Source: Anthoceros angustus (lineage: Eukaryota > Streptophyta > Anthocerotopsida > Anthocerotales > Anthocerotaceae). Taken from it: a stretch of DNA of 64,000 bases. The position numbers were made by a program, and so were the translations under genes. The stretch spans positions 1-64,000 of the forward strand of contig MU008167.1 of NCBI GenBank assembly GCA_010909165.1, given 5' to 3'. Below, in pieces: positions 21,741-33,127 of this stretch. A model generated the notes under the pieces. That model saw only the letters and a list, made by a program, of their open reading frames with translations. It was not told the DNA's origin and made no database searches. Numbering within the stretch: position 1 is the stretch's first letter; every line of letters starts with the position of its first letter.

Positions 21741-22340
21741 TATCCTATTGTGACATCGGAGTGGGTAGCCCCAATTGTGGTGGTTCCCAAAAGCGTAAGG
21801 GAAGATACGGTCCGCTGTGATTGGAGGAAGTTAAACAAGGTGACCAAAAAGACCACTACCCGCTTCCATTCATAGACAACATACTGGACTTAGTTGCGGA
21901 GAATGGTCTACTCGTTCCTGGATGGGTATTCGGGGTATAATCAGCTGCATCTCAGGGAGAGTGATTGGCCACTGACAGCCTTCACTACAGACTGGGGAAC
22001 CTATGCCTACAAACGGAGTGCGTTCGGATTAACAGGGGCACCAGGATCCTTCATGCGGACAGTTGTCAAGATTTTCAAGGAATACCTTAGGGACTTCATG
22101 GAGGTCTTCCGATGACTTCGCGTGTTTGAGCACAAAGATCACCTCAACCACCTTCGCAAATGTCTCGGTGTCACTGACCCAATTGTGTCTACATCCCGAG
22201 AAATGTTATTTCGCATGCCGAGGGTATTTTGTTGGGGCACCGCATTTGCAGGGGATAGAGGTCGACCCGATAAGGTCAAAATCATCATTTCAAGCCACCT
22301 ACCACAATCAAGGAGCTTAGGGATTCTCGGATGGTAGGCT
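21741..22340 (+). pseudogene. Ty3-type reverse transcriptase relic
   Basis: EWVAPIVVVPKS and CDWRKLNKVT (about 21760-21845), HYPLPFIDNILDLV (about 21855), FLDGYSGYNQL (about 21910), TDWGTYAY and FGLTGAP (about 21990-22045) mark RT fingers and palm in order. The catalytic F-x-D-D motif lies near 22108-22120 but is split by a frame change. PEKCYFA and YFVGA follow near 22195. This is strongly diagnostic of Ty3/gypsy RT. It is disrupted by at least three frame changes. Confidence 0.9.
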
Positions 22341-22745
22341 ATTATCAAGGTTTGTGAAGAATTTTTCCGTAAGCGCTACGTAATCGCAAGGACCGGAGTG
22401 AATGGACGCAAACGAGAGGAGGCCTTCAATGATCTTCGACCACCGATCACAAAGACCCACGCTGGGACCGATCGAGCAAGAAATTCCACGTGTTTGTAGA
22501 CGCCGCCTATGCACCTGCACCATTCTAAGCCAAAGGGATGACAAGAAGCACGATTATCCAATCTATTATGCAGGAGGCAGCTCACTGACGCAGAAGAAGT
22601 ATACCACCACCGAGAGGGAGGCGCTGAGGATGGTGTACTCGGTTCGCAAGTTTCGTCACTATTTGCTATCCCACGAGTTCGTCTTCCATGTGGACCACTT
22701 CGCCTCAAACACCGTAAACAAACCGACTTGTCCGGACGCATAGCA
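22341..22745 (+). pseudogene. Ty3-type RNase H relic
   Basis: KFHVFVDAAYAP (about 22470) is the first catalytic Asp region; YTTTEREALRMVYSVRKFRH and FHVDHFA (about 22600-22700) carry the Glu and Asp regions. The YAGGSSLTQKKY segment between them matches the usual linker. The domain order RT then RNase H fits Ty3/gypsy. Confidence 0.85.
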
Positions 22746-23385
22746 AGATGGATCCTACTCCCGCAAGAATTCACGTTCACGGTGGAGAGAGGAGGAGTAA
22801 ACATGTGAATGCATTACATTTCGAGGCGAGAACAGAGGAGGTTACACAGACCAAAACGACGATTTTCGATGAAGCTGTTCATGACAGAGTTAGAGGGGAA
22901 GGCACTACCAACCATAAGGCGAGGGTAAATGGTGGCTCGGCAGAAATGAGAAGGGGAGAACGGATACACAAGGCCCACCACGAGGAGATGATGGAATTCG
23001 GAAACGGGAAAATACCACCGGATCTTTCAAACCCCCAAAGCGCTAGGCACTATTCGCGTCCGCTTGTACGACGAAAGACAGACAATCGAGGACCGGATGG
23101 ACGAGTTATGGGTAACAAGGAGCAGTTATCCGAGCCGACGGAGATGCACGAGGGGAAGCGGGGACATTTTGCACATATCACGTGCAAGAAGGTGCTTGAA
23201 ACGGGTATTGGTGGCAAACCATGCATCGATGCTAAGGAGTTTGTTAAACTATGATGCGCCGAGGGTTGGGAAACCGTCCGCAACCACTCAATGGCCAATG
23301 GTTCCGATATTGGCCCTGGCGCCATTTGAGAAATGGGGAATAGATTTCGTTGGTCCCATACGCGTGCAATAGTCTGTGGCCACTA
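22746..23385 (+). pseudogene. Ty3-type integrase N-terminal relic
   Basis: GHFAHITCKKVLETG (about 23160), a CDA followed by RVGKPSATTQWP (about 23255), and LAPFEKWGIDFVGPI (about 23318-23362) match the His/Cys finger and the start of the integrase core. One Cys of the finger is lost in a short deletion near 23256. The sequence after 23385 no longer follows the core, so the second catalytic Asp and the Glu are absent. Confidence 0.75.
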
Positions 23386-24700
23386 GGATGTATTGGTTTT
23401 GTCGCGTCTTCGTTTTTGGCCCCCCCCTCAGCATGGGAAGAGATTTTCAAGGGGACTCCACTGGCAACAGAGGTGGATGCAACCGAATTGGTGAGGGTGC
23501 GACCTTGCTGGGAGGAAAGTTCTCGATGAGGGATGGCGTCGCGCGGGCCGCCACAACAAGTGGACTTGCAGAATCGACCACGCCGATGATCCGGCCCAAG
23601 CGGTTGGATCAAGCGGCTTTAGCTCTCACCTAGCTGGGTGCAAGGGCGACGGAGGAAGTGGTGAAGGCCAGTTTGACGGGGGGAGGCCAAGCGCAAGCAA
23701 TCGGAGGAAGACAAGGAACCTAGAGGAAATAAGGGCCAAGATTCAAGAAGATTTGTGCAGGCCTGTGAGAGAAGTTGCAAGCCATGACGAGCGAAGCACT
23801 CATGGCTCAAATTAAGGATGCCCACGAGACGAACCAGAGATGCAGTGGGGAGGCTGAGCAGGAGGCGGGCGGCCTCGGTGGAAAAGGCCCATAAGTCATG
23901 AGCGATAACGGAGCGGATGAGGCACGTGGCGGGCGAGAAAAGACAAAGGGAAGGGGAAGCAGGTAACCACGATCGGGGTAGCGGAAGGAACTACCGATCG
24001 AAGGAAGCAGAACCGAGGTAGCCGAAACCTCACCTACCAAGGTTGAACGACGACGGTCATGTGGAGTCCACTACAAGGTAGTTGAAGGCCATCGACATTG
24101 GCGCATCCAACCCAAGGTGCATGGGCGGAGCGGCAGACGCCGACGTGGCGCGCAAGGACATGTGGACTGTGCAACCCACGGAGGAGGGGGTAAGCACCTC
24201 AAGGGGTCCTATTATATTGCGACACATGGATGAGGAAACTTATGTTCCCGGGTCTATATGTGAATGGAGAACGCGCTTAACTTCACCGCCCATGTGCGTG
24301 TGGAAATAGGAGGGACTGTGGCCTACCTCGCAAGTGAGGACCAAGTGCATACTTCTACCACCGCGCCTGAGTGTGGGGTTGGCCCCTATTATGTGGAGGC
24401 GACTTTGGAGGAGTTGAGTGAGGAGGAGGTCCAGCTTGGGTGGACGAGGAACCGTAATAATCCTCAATAAAGTGGCCCCGGAAGATGCGGAAGCTCCAGG
24501 CGAGTACACCTCAAATTCGACGCCCAAAGAAGTTGAGCGTGAGGTGGAAGTAGTGTGGAAACCCGTCCACCAGCGGCAGAGCTCGTGGCGCAATGGAGGA
24601 CGAGGGGCACGCCAAGTCGAGGTAGCGCAGACAGCGAGCGAGGTGATAGCATCCTAAAGATAATTTGGTTAGGTGTCGCATCGACCTAGGATCGCCCGAA
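23386..24700 (+). other. Region 3' of the Ty3 relic, unrecognised
   Basis: Only short frames. The longest pieces are at 23376-23633 and 24264-24657; the latter is acidic with a valine/glutamate-rich stretch (VEATLEELSEEEVQLGW). They could be C-terminal element sequence. No family is recognised. Confidence 0.3.
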
Positions 24701-25490
24701 TCGTGGCGCCCTTCATGATAGCCATCTTAAGACCTAAAATCCGGGGCATGGCGCCCAAATGTATAAGAGGGGCAACTTATGTCCCTCACGCAGATAACTC
24801 CCGGTTGAGATCCCCACGTGCTCGTGGGCTGGTTGGAGACGTCCGATTGATGAGGTGATGCGCGAGACGCTCCTAGGGGTGGTCGAGAGCTTGCTCCGCA
24901 ACTGGGGGTGGAGGGGTGATAGAGCAATCTTGCTGACAAGGGAGGAGGAAACCACGGGGTTGGCGCGGGGCGGGACTGGAGCTTGCTCGTAACGCCTGCT
25001 GTGACGCCCGAGGGTTCTTCCTTCCTTCACCTTTGATCCCGGTAGCTTGTGTTCAAATCGAGGGTGTTTGAGTGGATGGTTGGAAGCTGCGAATTGAGGA
25101 AGGAGAGAGAAGAGATCGGGTGAAGGAGAGATCACGTGAGCTGGCGCGATGGTGAGATCGTAAGTGGAAAGAGAAGGAGAGCGAATTGGGACGTTAACAG
25201 TGGAGAGTTGTGTGTGTGTGGTTTGTGAAACTCGAACCGTGCAAGGGCTTGGAAAGTGCACAAGGAAACAACGCCTTTGGTGGAAATCGTGTGGGTGTGG
25301 TGTGTGTGTGTGTGTGTGTGTGTGTGAGAAGCGGGCGTGAGGTATCCTAGGAACTTTGGTCTCTAGGAATCGGAGTGCGCATGAAGGGTGGAGTGCACAA
25401 CACCGACTGGTGAGCCGCCTGCGAGATCCGGCGCTGCGCGCCAGAGATGAGTTGCTAGGGTTTGGTGTGGGACCCACCTCGGTGGTTGTA
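24701..25490 (+). mobile_element. Possible LTR of the Ty3 relic
   Basis: GCCCAAATGTATAAGAGGGG (near 24750) is a TATA-like region followed by GC-rich sequence, a TG microsatellite, and TGCTAGGGTTTGGTGTGGG. It lies just downstream of the pol relic, where a 3' LTR is expected, but I found no second copy in the window to prove it. Confidence 0.3.
25284..25326. repeat. Dinucleotide repeat (TG)n
   Basis: A run of TG preceded by GTGTGGGTGTGG. It produces a His/Thr-rich stretch in a minus-strand frame of 247 codons that I reject as a gene. Confidence 0.9.
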
Positions 25491-25800
25491 GCAACTACCC
25501 GGTAGTGGTGAGAGCCACCGTGGTAGTAGCTCCGTAACGGGGGTCGTGGAACGAGGTTTGCGGGAAGTTAGATCCGTAGTAGGATGGGAGGTAGTCGTAG
25601 TTGAGTAGATAGGTGCGAGAAGCGGGCGGTCCGCCCGTGCTTAGGCAAAGGTTGGTAGTGATAGAAGATAGCGTCTTTTGGCACAAACCATTCCCTTGGG
25701 AGCGAATCCTGTGACTACAACGACATTGAGGGTAAATGTGGACCTCACCGTGTCCCACGACACGGGTCTTCACCCCACAACTCCGAGGTCCTCCCACTAT
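25491..25800. other. No supported gene
   Basis: Short palindromic pieces of the CTACC/GGTAG type (about 25496-25525, 25575) and no family resemblance. Confidence 0.4.
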
Positions 25801-26126
25801 AGCGGCCACACTTATCCCACTGCCGCTTCAGACTGGGTTTCGGCCCCATGAGACTTGTGTGAAAGTTCGAGGTCTTGTGATCACCAATCGCCACGCAGAG
25901 ACACAACTTCTCACCTTCTCAACGAGCAAGGCGCCTCTACTCTCCCTCTTAAACTTGCACACCGAAAAAAAATCGCCAATCCTCGACCTACAACGACACA
26001 AAACAATTGGTGTCCCGCCAAGCCGAGGAGCCTATCACGGCGCCTGTGGACCCCGATCCACACCGCGATTTCGTCCCTACTTCTAAGACCACTCTTCTCC
26101 ACTCTGTGGAGCGCTCTTACTTGCAT
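25801..26126 (-). mobile_element. LTR distal end fragment, minus orientation
   Basis: CCACACTTATCCC, CTGGGTTTCGGCCCCATGAG and GAGCAAGGCGCCTC are the reverse complement of the distal LTR part seen near 19360-19480 and 1860-1975. It adjoins the triplicated block that follows. Confidence 0.65.
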
Positions 26127-28350
26127 TTGGGATCCCTTAGGCTCGCCTGTGGCCTTCCACTAACACCTACACCTCTAATCCTCTACTCATCTTCTCATCT
26201 TCTCATCCTCTTCCTCCTATTCTAACCTCGCCTGGCCATCGCTCGACCGCCTCACGGCACAACCGCCTGGGTCGGCCTCCACCAAGAAGTTCTTCCTTGG
26301 GCGGTTGCTATGAGTTTGACACCACTGCGAGCCTCCAGTGAGTCTTTCCTGTGGTCCCTCAGAGAGTTCTCGGCATCCACACACCCAAAGCAAAGCAATT
26401 TCACAACAACCATTCACAAGGGAGCAACTGCTTAGGCACTTGCGAGCAAGTCCTCCACCAAGCACTCCGACCACCGCGACTTCCTCTCTACCATCACTGT
26501 TGGCTCACAAATGCACGAAATTCCTCAGAATGGCAAAGGACTCGATGAGGTGGAAGCGCAAGACATGATACTTTACTTTGTGAAATCCTCCTCCTCTTAT
26601 AGGAGGCCTTCCACATACAACCTCCCTTAGGTGACCCTACCGCAGTCACCTTTTCCAATTTTCTATTATTTCCTACCGCCAAGATTTAATGTCCGCACCT
26701 AAGTCTATTGTCCTTGGTAAATTCTATTCTAGTAACTTCACCTAAGACCATCCTTAAGGATGTCACACACCACCTATCCTTCCATTCTCCAAAGCTCATT
26801 TATGGTCATTGACCATTCTTAGTCCTTATCTCAGGGTGGTGACATGTCCTTGTGGATTGGCCCTCGCCTCCTTTTGCTCGTCCCTTAGGCTCTTGTGGCC
26901 TTCCACTAACACCTACACCTCTAATCCTCTACTCATCTTCTCATCTTCATCCTCTTCCTCCTATTCTAACCTCGATTCGGGCTTCTTGGCCGACTCGCCC
27001 TGCAGCTGCTGAGGTCGGCCTCCACCGGCAAGTTCTTCCTTGGGCGGTTGCTATGAGTTTGACACACCAGCGCCCGAGTCTTTCCACATGTGGTCTCTGA
27101 GTGTTCCACAGGCATTGCCACACACCAAAGCAAAGCAATTTCACAACAACCATTCACAAGGAGCAACTCGTTTAGGCACTTGCGAGCAAGTCCTCCACCA
27201 AGCACTCCGACCACCGCGACTTCCTCTCTACGGACTGCGTTGGCTCACGGTAAACGAAATTCCTCTGTAATGGCAAAGGACTCGATGAGGGTGGGCGCAA
27301 GACATGATACTTTACTTTGTGAAATCCTCCTCCTCTTATAGGAGGCCTTCCACATACAACCTCCCTTAGGTGACCCTACCGCAGTCACCTTTTCCAATTT
27401 TCTATTATTTCCTACCGCCAAGATTTAATGTCCGCACCTAAGTCTATTGTCCTTGGTAAATTCTATTCTAGTAACTTCACCTAAGACCATCCTTAAGGAT
27501 GTCACACACCACCTATCCTTCCATTCTCCAAAGCTCATTTATGGTCATTGACCATTCTTAGTCCTTATCTCAGGGTGGTGACATGTCCTTGTGGATTGGC
27601 CCTCGCCTCCTTTTGCTCGTCCCTTAGGCTCGCCTGTGGCCTTCCACTAACACCTACACCTCTAATCCTCTACTCATCTTCTCATCTTCTCATCCTCTTC
27701 CTCCTATTCTAACCTCGATTCGGGCTTCTTGGCTTGACTCGCCCCTTCTGGCACAGGGTCGGCCTCCACCGGCAAGTTCTTCCTTGGGCGGTTGCTTTGT
27801 GAGTTTGACACACCAGCGGCCGAGTCTTTCACATCTGGTCTCCGGCGAGTGTTCCACAGGCATTGCCACACACCAAAGCAAAGCAATTTCACAACAACCA
27901 TTCACAAGGGAGCAACTCGTTTAGGCACTTGCGAGAGCAAGTCCTCCACCACACACACTTCCTCTCTACGGCTGCGTTGGCTCACGGACGAAATTCCTCT
28001 GTAATGGCAAAGGACTCGATGAGGGTGGGCGCAAGACATGATACTTTACTTTGTGAAATCCTCCTCCTCTTATAGGAGGCCTTCCACATACAACCTCCCT
28101 TAGGTGACCCTCTGCGGTCACCTTTTCCAATTTTCTATTATTTCCTACACTTGACATTTTAACGGCACCTAAGTCTATTGTCCTTGGTAAATTCTATTCT
28201 AGTAACTTCACCTAAGACCATCCTTAAAGGATGTCACCACACCACCTATCCTTCCCCAAAGCTCATTTATGGTCATTGACCATTCTTAGTCCTTATCTCT
28301 TTGGGGTGGTGACATGTCCCTTGTGGATTGGCTCCCTCGCCTCCTTTTGC
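26127..28350 (-). repeat. Three tandem copies of a ~740-bp LTR fragment, minus orientation
   Basis: The block that starts CTCGCCTGTGGCCTTCCAC or its variant occurs at about 26127, 26878 and 27616, spaced about 751 and 738 bp. Each copy holds the reverse complement of AAGTATCATGTCTTGCGC next to CCTCCTATAAGAGGAGGAGG, which is the TATA/R region of a diverged member of the main LTR family. Copies two and three are nearly identical except for short indels. Confidence 0.85.
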
Positions 28351-28770
28351 TCTGTCCCTTCCTGCATCTTGTCGCCTTCCTAATGTGTGGGGCAAGTACA
28401 ATCTGCCCCTTCCTCCATCTCTGGGCGGCGCCTAAGTCTGTCCTTCCATCAATCGCCTCCGCACCTAGGCGCCTTTTCTCCAGCCTCCGCACCGGTCGCT
28501 ACTCATCAAGATTCTACCGCTAGTCCGGCATTATCGGTACTACCTACCATGGTAGTCTCGCCTTTTCCTTCTTCTCCTTCTCCTCTCCTGATGTCTCTGG
28601 TGAAGATCTTTTGCTCTGTCCCTTCCCGGATCTTGTCGCCTTCCTAATGTGTGGGGCAAGTACAATCTGCCCCTTCCTCCATCTCTGGGCGCCTAAGTCT
28701 GTTACCTTCCATCAATCGCGCCCCTCCGCACCTAGGCGCCTTTTCTCCTCCGCTGGTGGCGCCCGTTCAT
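28314..28770. repeat. Two-copy tandem repeat, period about 265 bp
   Basis: GTCGCCTTCCTAATGTGTGG and AGTACAATCTGCCCCTTCC through CACCTAGGCGCCTTTTCTCC occur at about 28368-28481 and again at about 28634-28747. The first copy joins the third LTR fragment. Minus-strand frames here are not convincing. Confidence 0.8.
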
Positions 28771-29214
28771 CGGCACCCTACGCGGTAGTCGGCGGACTAC
28801 CGTGGTAGGACCTTCTCCTACCATGGTAGTCGCCTATCTCCTTTCTTCCTCTCCGTGATGAGTCTGGGTCAAGATCTCCATTGCTCTTTTGCCTTTGTTT
28901 GGTTTGTCCATACCTATCATGGAGCATCTTCAAAGAGTCTTCCCCAATTGTCACCAATGTTCCACTAACCCTTCTTTCGCTGGTCTCCTCCGGCTGCCCT
29001 CCCTTATCCGTGGGGCGAGGGAACTTCTCACCCTCCCCTTCCTCGACGGACCCCGCCTGTCCTCCTGGGTTGTCTCCCCACCACCTCAACCGCCTCCAGG
29101 GGTATACCACGGACCCCTCCCCTTCTCGCCCAGCCTCCGCCGACTCCCCAACAGCTCACCTGGCACTGCACCCTAGTCCGCACTACAGAGGTGGTCACCA
29201 CGGTAGTCCGCAGA
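28771..29214. other. Palindromes and no supported gene
   Basis: CTACCGTGGTAGGACC and TCCTACCATGGTAG lie near 28797-28830. Further copies continue at 29195-29250. No family resemblance is seen in the short frames. Confidence 0.5.
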
Positions 29215-29250
29215 TCACTCGTGGTAGGTGGTCACCACGGTAGGTTGACC
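29195..29250. repeat. Palindrome cluster
   Basis: Three copies of GGTCACCACGGTAG-type half palindromes lie beside the end of gag relic 2. Confidence 0.65.
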
Positions 29251-29289
29251 CCGTGAGGGTGGGCTGTCCTCCTTGCTCTCGCGCCATCT

Positions 29290-30860
29290 TCCACCTTGGC
29301 GCCACGGCCTCATCTCCCGACTCCTCGATTCCTGAGTCCATTTCACGATGGCCTCATCAAAATCGGAGGCCTCCGCCGCACTGCTCCCTTTCTCATCATC
29401 ATGAGGACCCAATGTCCTCCTCTTGGCCAAACGCAAGACGTTGTTGGCCTTCAAAATTCTATTGTGGAGGTGAGCCCCAAGCTATGATATTGCATTTGGA
29501 GATCATCAATCTCCGTGGCCACTCTCCATCTTCACACCTACCTTGTAGGCGTCCCTTGAGGTGGTCAATTCCCCACCTTGACATGGAGGGTCACATTCTC
29601 CTCCCTCACTTCACCGGTTGGCCATCTTGCCTCAAGGGCATAGTCCGCCCAAAATCTCCCGCTTCACCACCAAGATTCTGCACCACCTTCTTGTGGCTCC
29701 TCCTCTTGGAACCTCCTTTGTTCCAGCCGCTTGGCAAGTCTCCTTCTCCACTTGCCACTCACTTCTCGCGCTCTAATTCTTGTACTGATCTTGAGCCTAG
29801 CTCCGCTTCTCTTCCAAATTGAACCGATCCTTCGCAATTCTTCCATGTCCGGATCTTGATGGCTTGGGTAGCCATCACTGCTGCCATTGCTGGACCGCTT
29901 CTCCTTCCGAGAGCCTCCGCTTTTGCCCTTTCGCTCTTGCTCTAATTGGGCAAAGTGCTCCTCCGCCTGCCTCCATGAATCCCGTTGGGTTGGTTGCTCG
30001 AATGGCTCTCTTCGCGACACCTTCCCTTCTAGGACTTTGCTCCGCTCATCCATGAGGTCGCTGGAGCTTCCACCTTTGGCGCTCGGCGCTCCTCATCTCC
30101 GACTCCTCAGTTCCTCGAGTCCATTTTGATGGCCTCATCAAAATCGGAGGCCTCTGGGACTGCAGCTCCTTTGTCATCATCATGAGGACCCAATGTCCTC
30201 CTCTTGGCCAAGCAAGATTCATTGTTGGCCTTCAAAATTCTATTGAGGTGAGCCCCAAGCTATGATATTGCATTTGGAGATCATCAATCTCAGTGGGCCA
30301 CTCTCCATCTTCACACCTACCTTTGTAGGCGTCCCTTGAGGTGGTCAATTCCCCACCTTGACATGGAGGTCACATTCTCCTCCCTCACTTGCTTGGTTGG
30401 CCAATTTTGCACGAAGGGCATAGTCAAAATCTCCTTTTCTCACCACGGCATTGCACCACCTTCTTGTGGCTCCTCCTCTTGGAACCTCCTTTGTTCCAAT
30501 TGGCCTTGGCAAGTCTCTCCTTCTCCACTTGCCACTCACTTCTCGCGCTCTAATTCTTGCACTGGATCTTGAGCCTTCTCAGCGCTTCTCTTCCAAATTG
30601 AACCTGATCCTTCGCAGTTCCTCTTCCATGTCCCGGATCTTGATGGCTTGGGTAGCCATCACCTGCTCTGGCGTCCAATTGCTGGACCGCTATCTTCTCC
30701 CTACCGAGAGCCTCTGTTTTGCCCTTTCGTTCTTGCTCTAATTGGGCAAAGTGCTCCTCCGCCTTCTGTCTCCATGAATCCCGTTGGGTGGTCGCCCGAA
30801 TAGCCCTCTCTTCAGCCTGCGACACCTTCCCTTCTAGGACTTTGCTCATCCATGAGGTCG
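29290..30860 (-). repeat. Tandem duplication of the gag coiled-coil segment, period about 785 bp
   Basis: GATGGCCTCATCAAAATCGG occurs at 29348 and 30130, and TCTAATTCTTGTACTG / TCTAATTCTTGCACTG and GGCTTGGGTAGCCATCAC recur with the same spacing. The two copies encode homologous Glu/Lys/Gln-rich stretches, with EEHFAQLEQERKGK present in both. Confidence 0.85.
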
Positions 30861-31204
30861 CGTTGGAGCTTCTCTACAGCCTTTTCCAGTTTGGCTGCCT
30901 TCTCATCGGACTCCATGGCCTCCAATTGCCATTTAGTCCTCGCCTCCCGCCATGTCTTGGGCTTTCCTCTTGGCATGCCCACAAGGAGGCTGCTAGGTCC
31001 CTAGCCCCTTCAACCACATGGCCGAGTGCTTCACAAGCACTCAAAGAAGTCTCCTAGGGGTCCTAATTCCACCCTCCTACCTTCTTGCTGGAAATTTCCA
31101 GCCTCCTCACTGGACCATCACGGCGCGGGTCCCTCACCGCCCATCCGCCTCTTCCTCCCAATGCGGGGATGCCAAGGCCGCTTCTCCTTCCTTCCCCACA
31201 GAGG

Positions 31205-31325
31205 GCTGCCGCCTACCGTGGTAGTCCGCCCACCGTGGTAGGATCTCTCCTACCATGGTAGGACACCTCCTACCACGGTAGGAGTTTCTCCTACCACGGT
31301 AGTCCGCCCACCCTTGGTAGTGCCG
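31205..31325. repeat. Palindrome cluster inside gag relic 2
   Basis: Five or so copies of CTACC-N2-GGTAG occur, including CTCCTACCATGGTAGGA and CTCCTACCACGGTAGGAG. They sit where relic 1 also has palindromes (4855-5010), so they are at a homologous place in the element. Confidence 0.8.
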
Positions 31326-32369
31326 GTGCCTCCCTCTAGGCACAATGAGATGGTGGGGACTCCCCACCCTTGGGGTCACACCTCCTGGTAGTCCTCCTCT
31401 CATAGACTACCATTCGGCCTTCCTCGGCGGTTCCTGTTCTTCTCCCCTCTCTTGCTCCTGTGGGGGAAAAGATTCCCATTCTGGCAACCCTGTTGCATCC
31501 ACATCCTCCTCCCTTGCTCTAGCATGCTTGTGGAGGTCTGACCTCCCACTGTCTTCCTCAATGCAAAAGGCAAGGCCTTTCCAAGCTTGGCTGGAGATGG
31601 ATTATCTGGGATGCCAAGCATCTTCCAACTCCTTGCTTGTGAGAAGCCCTTCCGCTTTCCCACAAATGCACCAAATAGGTGCCGAGGTAAAGGCCTGGGC
31701 CTTCCTCATCCACGAATTTGGCTTGAGGAGCTTTTCTGTGGTGGATGTAGGCCTCATACATGATGGTGCCCCAACTGCTTGGCTCCTCTTGAAATCTTCC
31801 ACAAAATTGGAGGAAGTTGGTCTTTGAAATAAGGGCGTTGGTAATTTACCAACCCCAACACAATCTTAAGAGCCTCCACTTCAGCTCCTTGATGCTCTGC
31901 TTTTCCAGCCATTCTTGGCGTGGGCCTTCACCTCCATCCATCATGTCGAGGAGTTCTGGAATATCGAGAGGGCCTCTTCCTCCATTCGACCTTTCGAGGA
32001 GAGCAATTCGAGCTCTCCTGCCTCCCATACACTTGCCTAATGCTCCTTACGCCCAGCAATGGGATCCGTCGCATTCCTTCCCAGAAGGCAGGTCGCCTGA
32101 TTGATGGAGGTTGATGAAACACTCTCAATCAATTCCAAATTGGTGTAGGCCCATTACGGCCATACACCCATCCCAATTGGATGTTGTCTTCCTCTGCCCA
32201 CTGCCTGAAATCCACTAAATCTCGGGGGTTGAGCTGCCCTGCAAAACACGTGAATTGGGGCATTACAAGCTTTTCTCGCGCAGGCCTCGCTGCCGCTTCT
32301 TCTTCTTCTTCTCGAGGAAGAACCCTTGGCAGGCGGCTCCTTCCCTTTGCTTTTTCCTCCTCGAGGCAT

Positions 32370-32787
32370 GGCGATGTCTTCCTTTCCAAGTGTTTCAAAG
32401 GAAGGGAATTACTTCCCAACGCCCAACACTGGTGCTCCCAAACTTCTCTTCCAAACACTTCTCCCCTTGGGGTAGCAACCACACTTCACCTGCAGCACAC
32501 GTTAGCCCTGGTCCGAGTCTTTCAGCTGCGGTCAGCCTCCTCCCCGTTGTCCTTCTTCCAGGGCAGAGCGCCGCCGCCGATTGTTCGCAACGCTCTTCCT
32601 GCCTTCAATTCTATGACCACAGTACCACAAGTGCGTTGCTTCCTTGGCGCTCGCTCCACACTTTCCTCTCCAGTGGCCCGAGGCGCGTGACGAGCTCTCC
32701 CACTGCTCGCGGCACTCCGCGTTTTTCCTTCTACCGGTCGCTCACGCCTCGCGGTTGGGTTCGGTCTCCTTTCGATGAAGCGCGAAT
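32370..32787. other. Leader side of gag relic 2, up to the array junction
   Basis: No gene is supported. Palindromic and Ser/Arg-rich readings continue to the junction near 32787, where the sequence changes abruptly to the tandem unit at GGCTCTTACAACACG. Confidence 0.45.
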
Positions 32788-33127
32788 AAGGCTCTTACAA
32801 CACGCGGCCCCGTAGGGCCATGAATGAGAGGATGGGTGGCACCCCATCTTATCACCGACATCGACATGGCGACAATGGAGTTCCAATGAGCTCACGTGTT
32901 TGGATGTCGCTCCTTCAAGGAGGACTACAAAACAAATATTATTTCACCTTTTGGCTTTTGATTCAACGTTTGAATGTGTCGTTTTGTTTCAACCTTTTGT
33001 GAAACGAGACGCTTGTTTGTTCGATGCATTTTGCAACTTTTAGCTTAGCTTTAGCCTCCCTTGAAATGGTTGGTAGCACTTTTCTCTTCTTAAAAGCACC
33101 TTGACTACTTCTTGGAGCCAATAATTT

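Larger units (their letters stand above)
29215..32369 (-). pseudogene. Gag-like polyprotein relic 2
   Basis: Minus-strand reading from about 32369: a basic Ser/Arg/Lys-rich start (MPRGGKSKGKEPPAKGSSSR), then GQLNPRDLVDFRQWAEEDNI near 32210, GPTPIWN near 32135, MYEAYIHH near 31758, LVHLWE near 31680, a long coiled-coil-like part rich in Glu, Lys, Gln and Arg (about 30850-29290, duplicated), and LRLAKRRTLGPHDDEKGS near 29400. The order equals that of relic 1 at 3715-5952. Several frame changes break it. It is probably the structural protein of an LTR element whose pol is missing. The triplicated LTR fragments at 26127-28350 lie on its 3' side. Confidence 0.6.

Noticed and set aside
24734-25477. 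A 247-codon minus-strand frame
   Set aside because: It spans a TG microsatellite and promoter-like GC-rich DNA, is Ser/Pro/His-rich, and has no family resemblance; likely a chance frame in an LTR.
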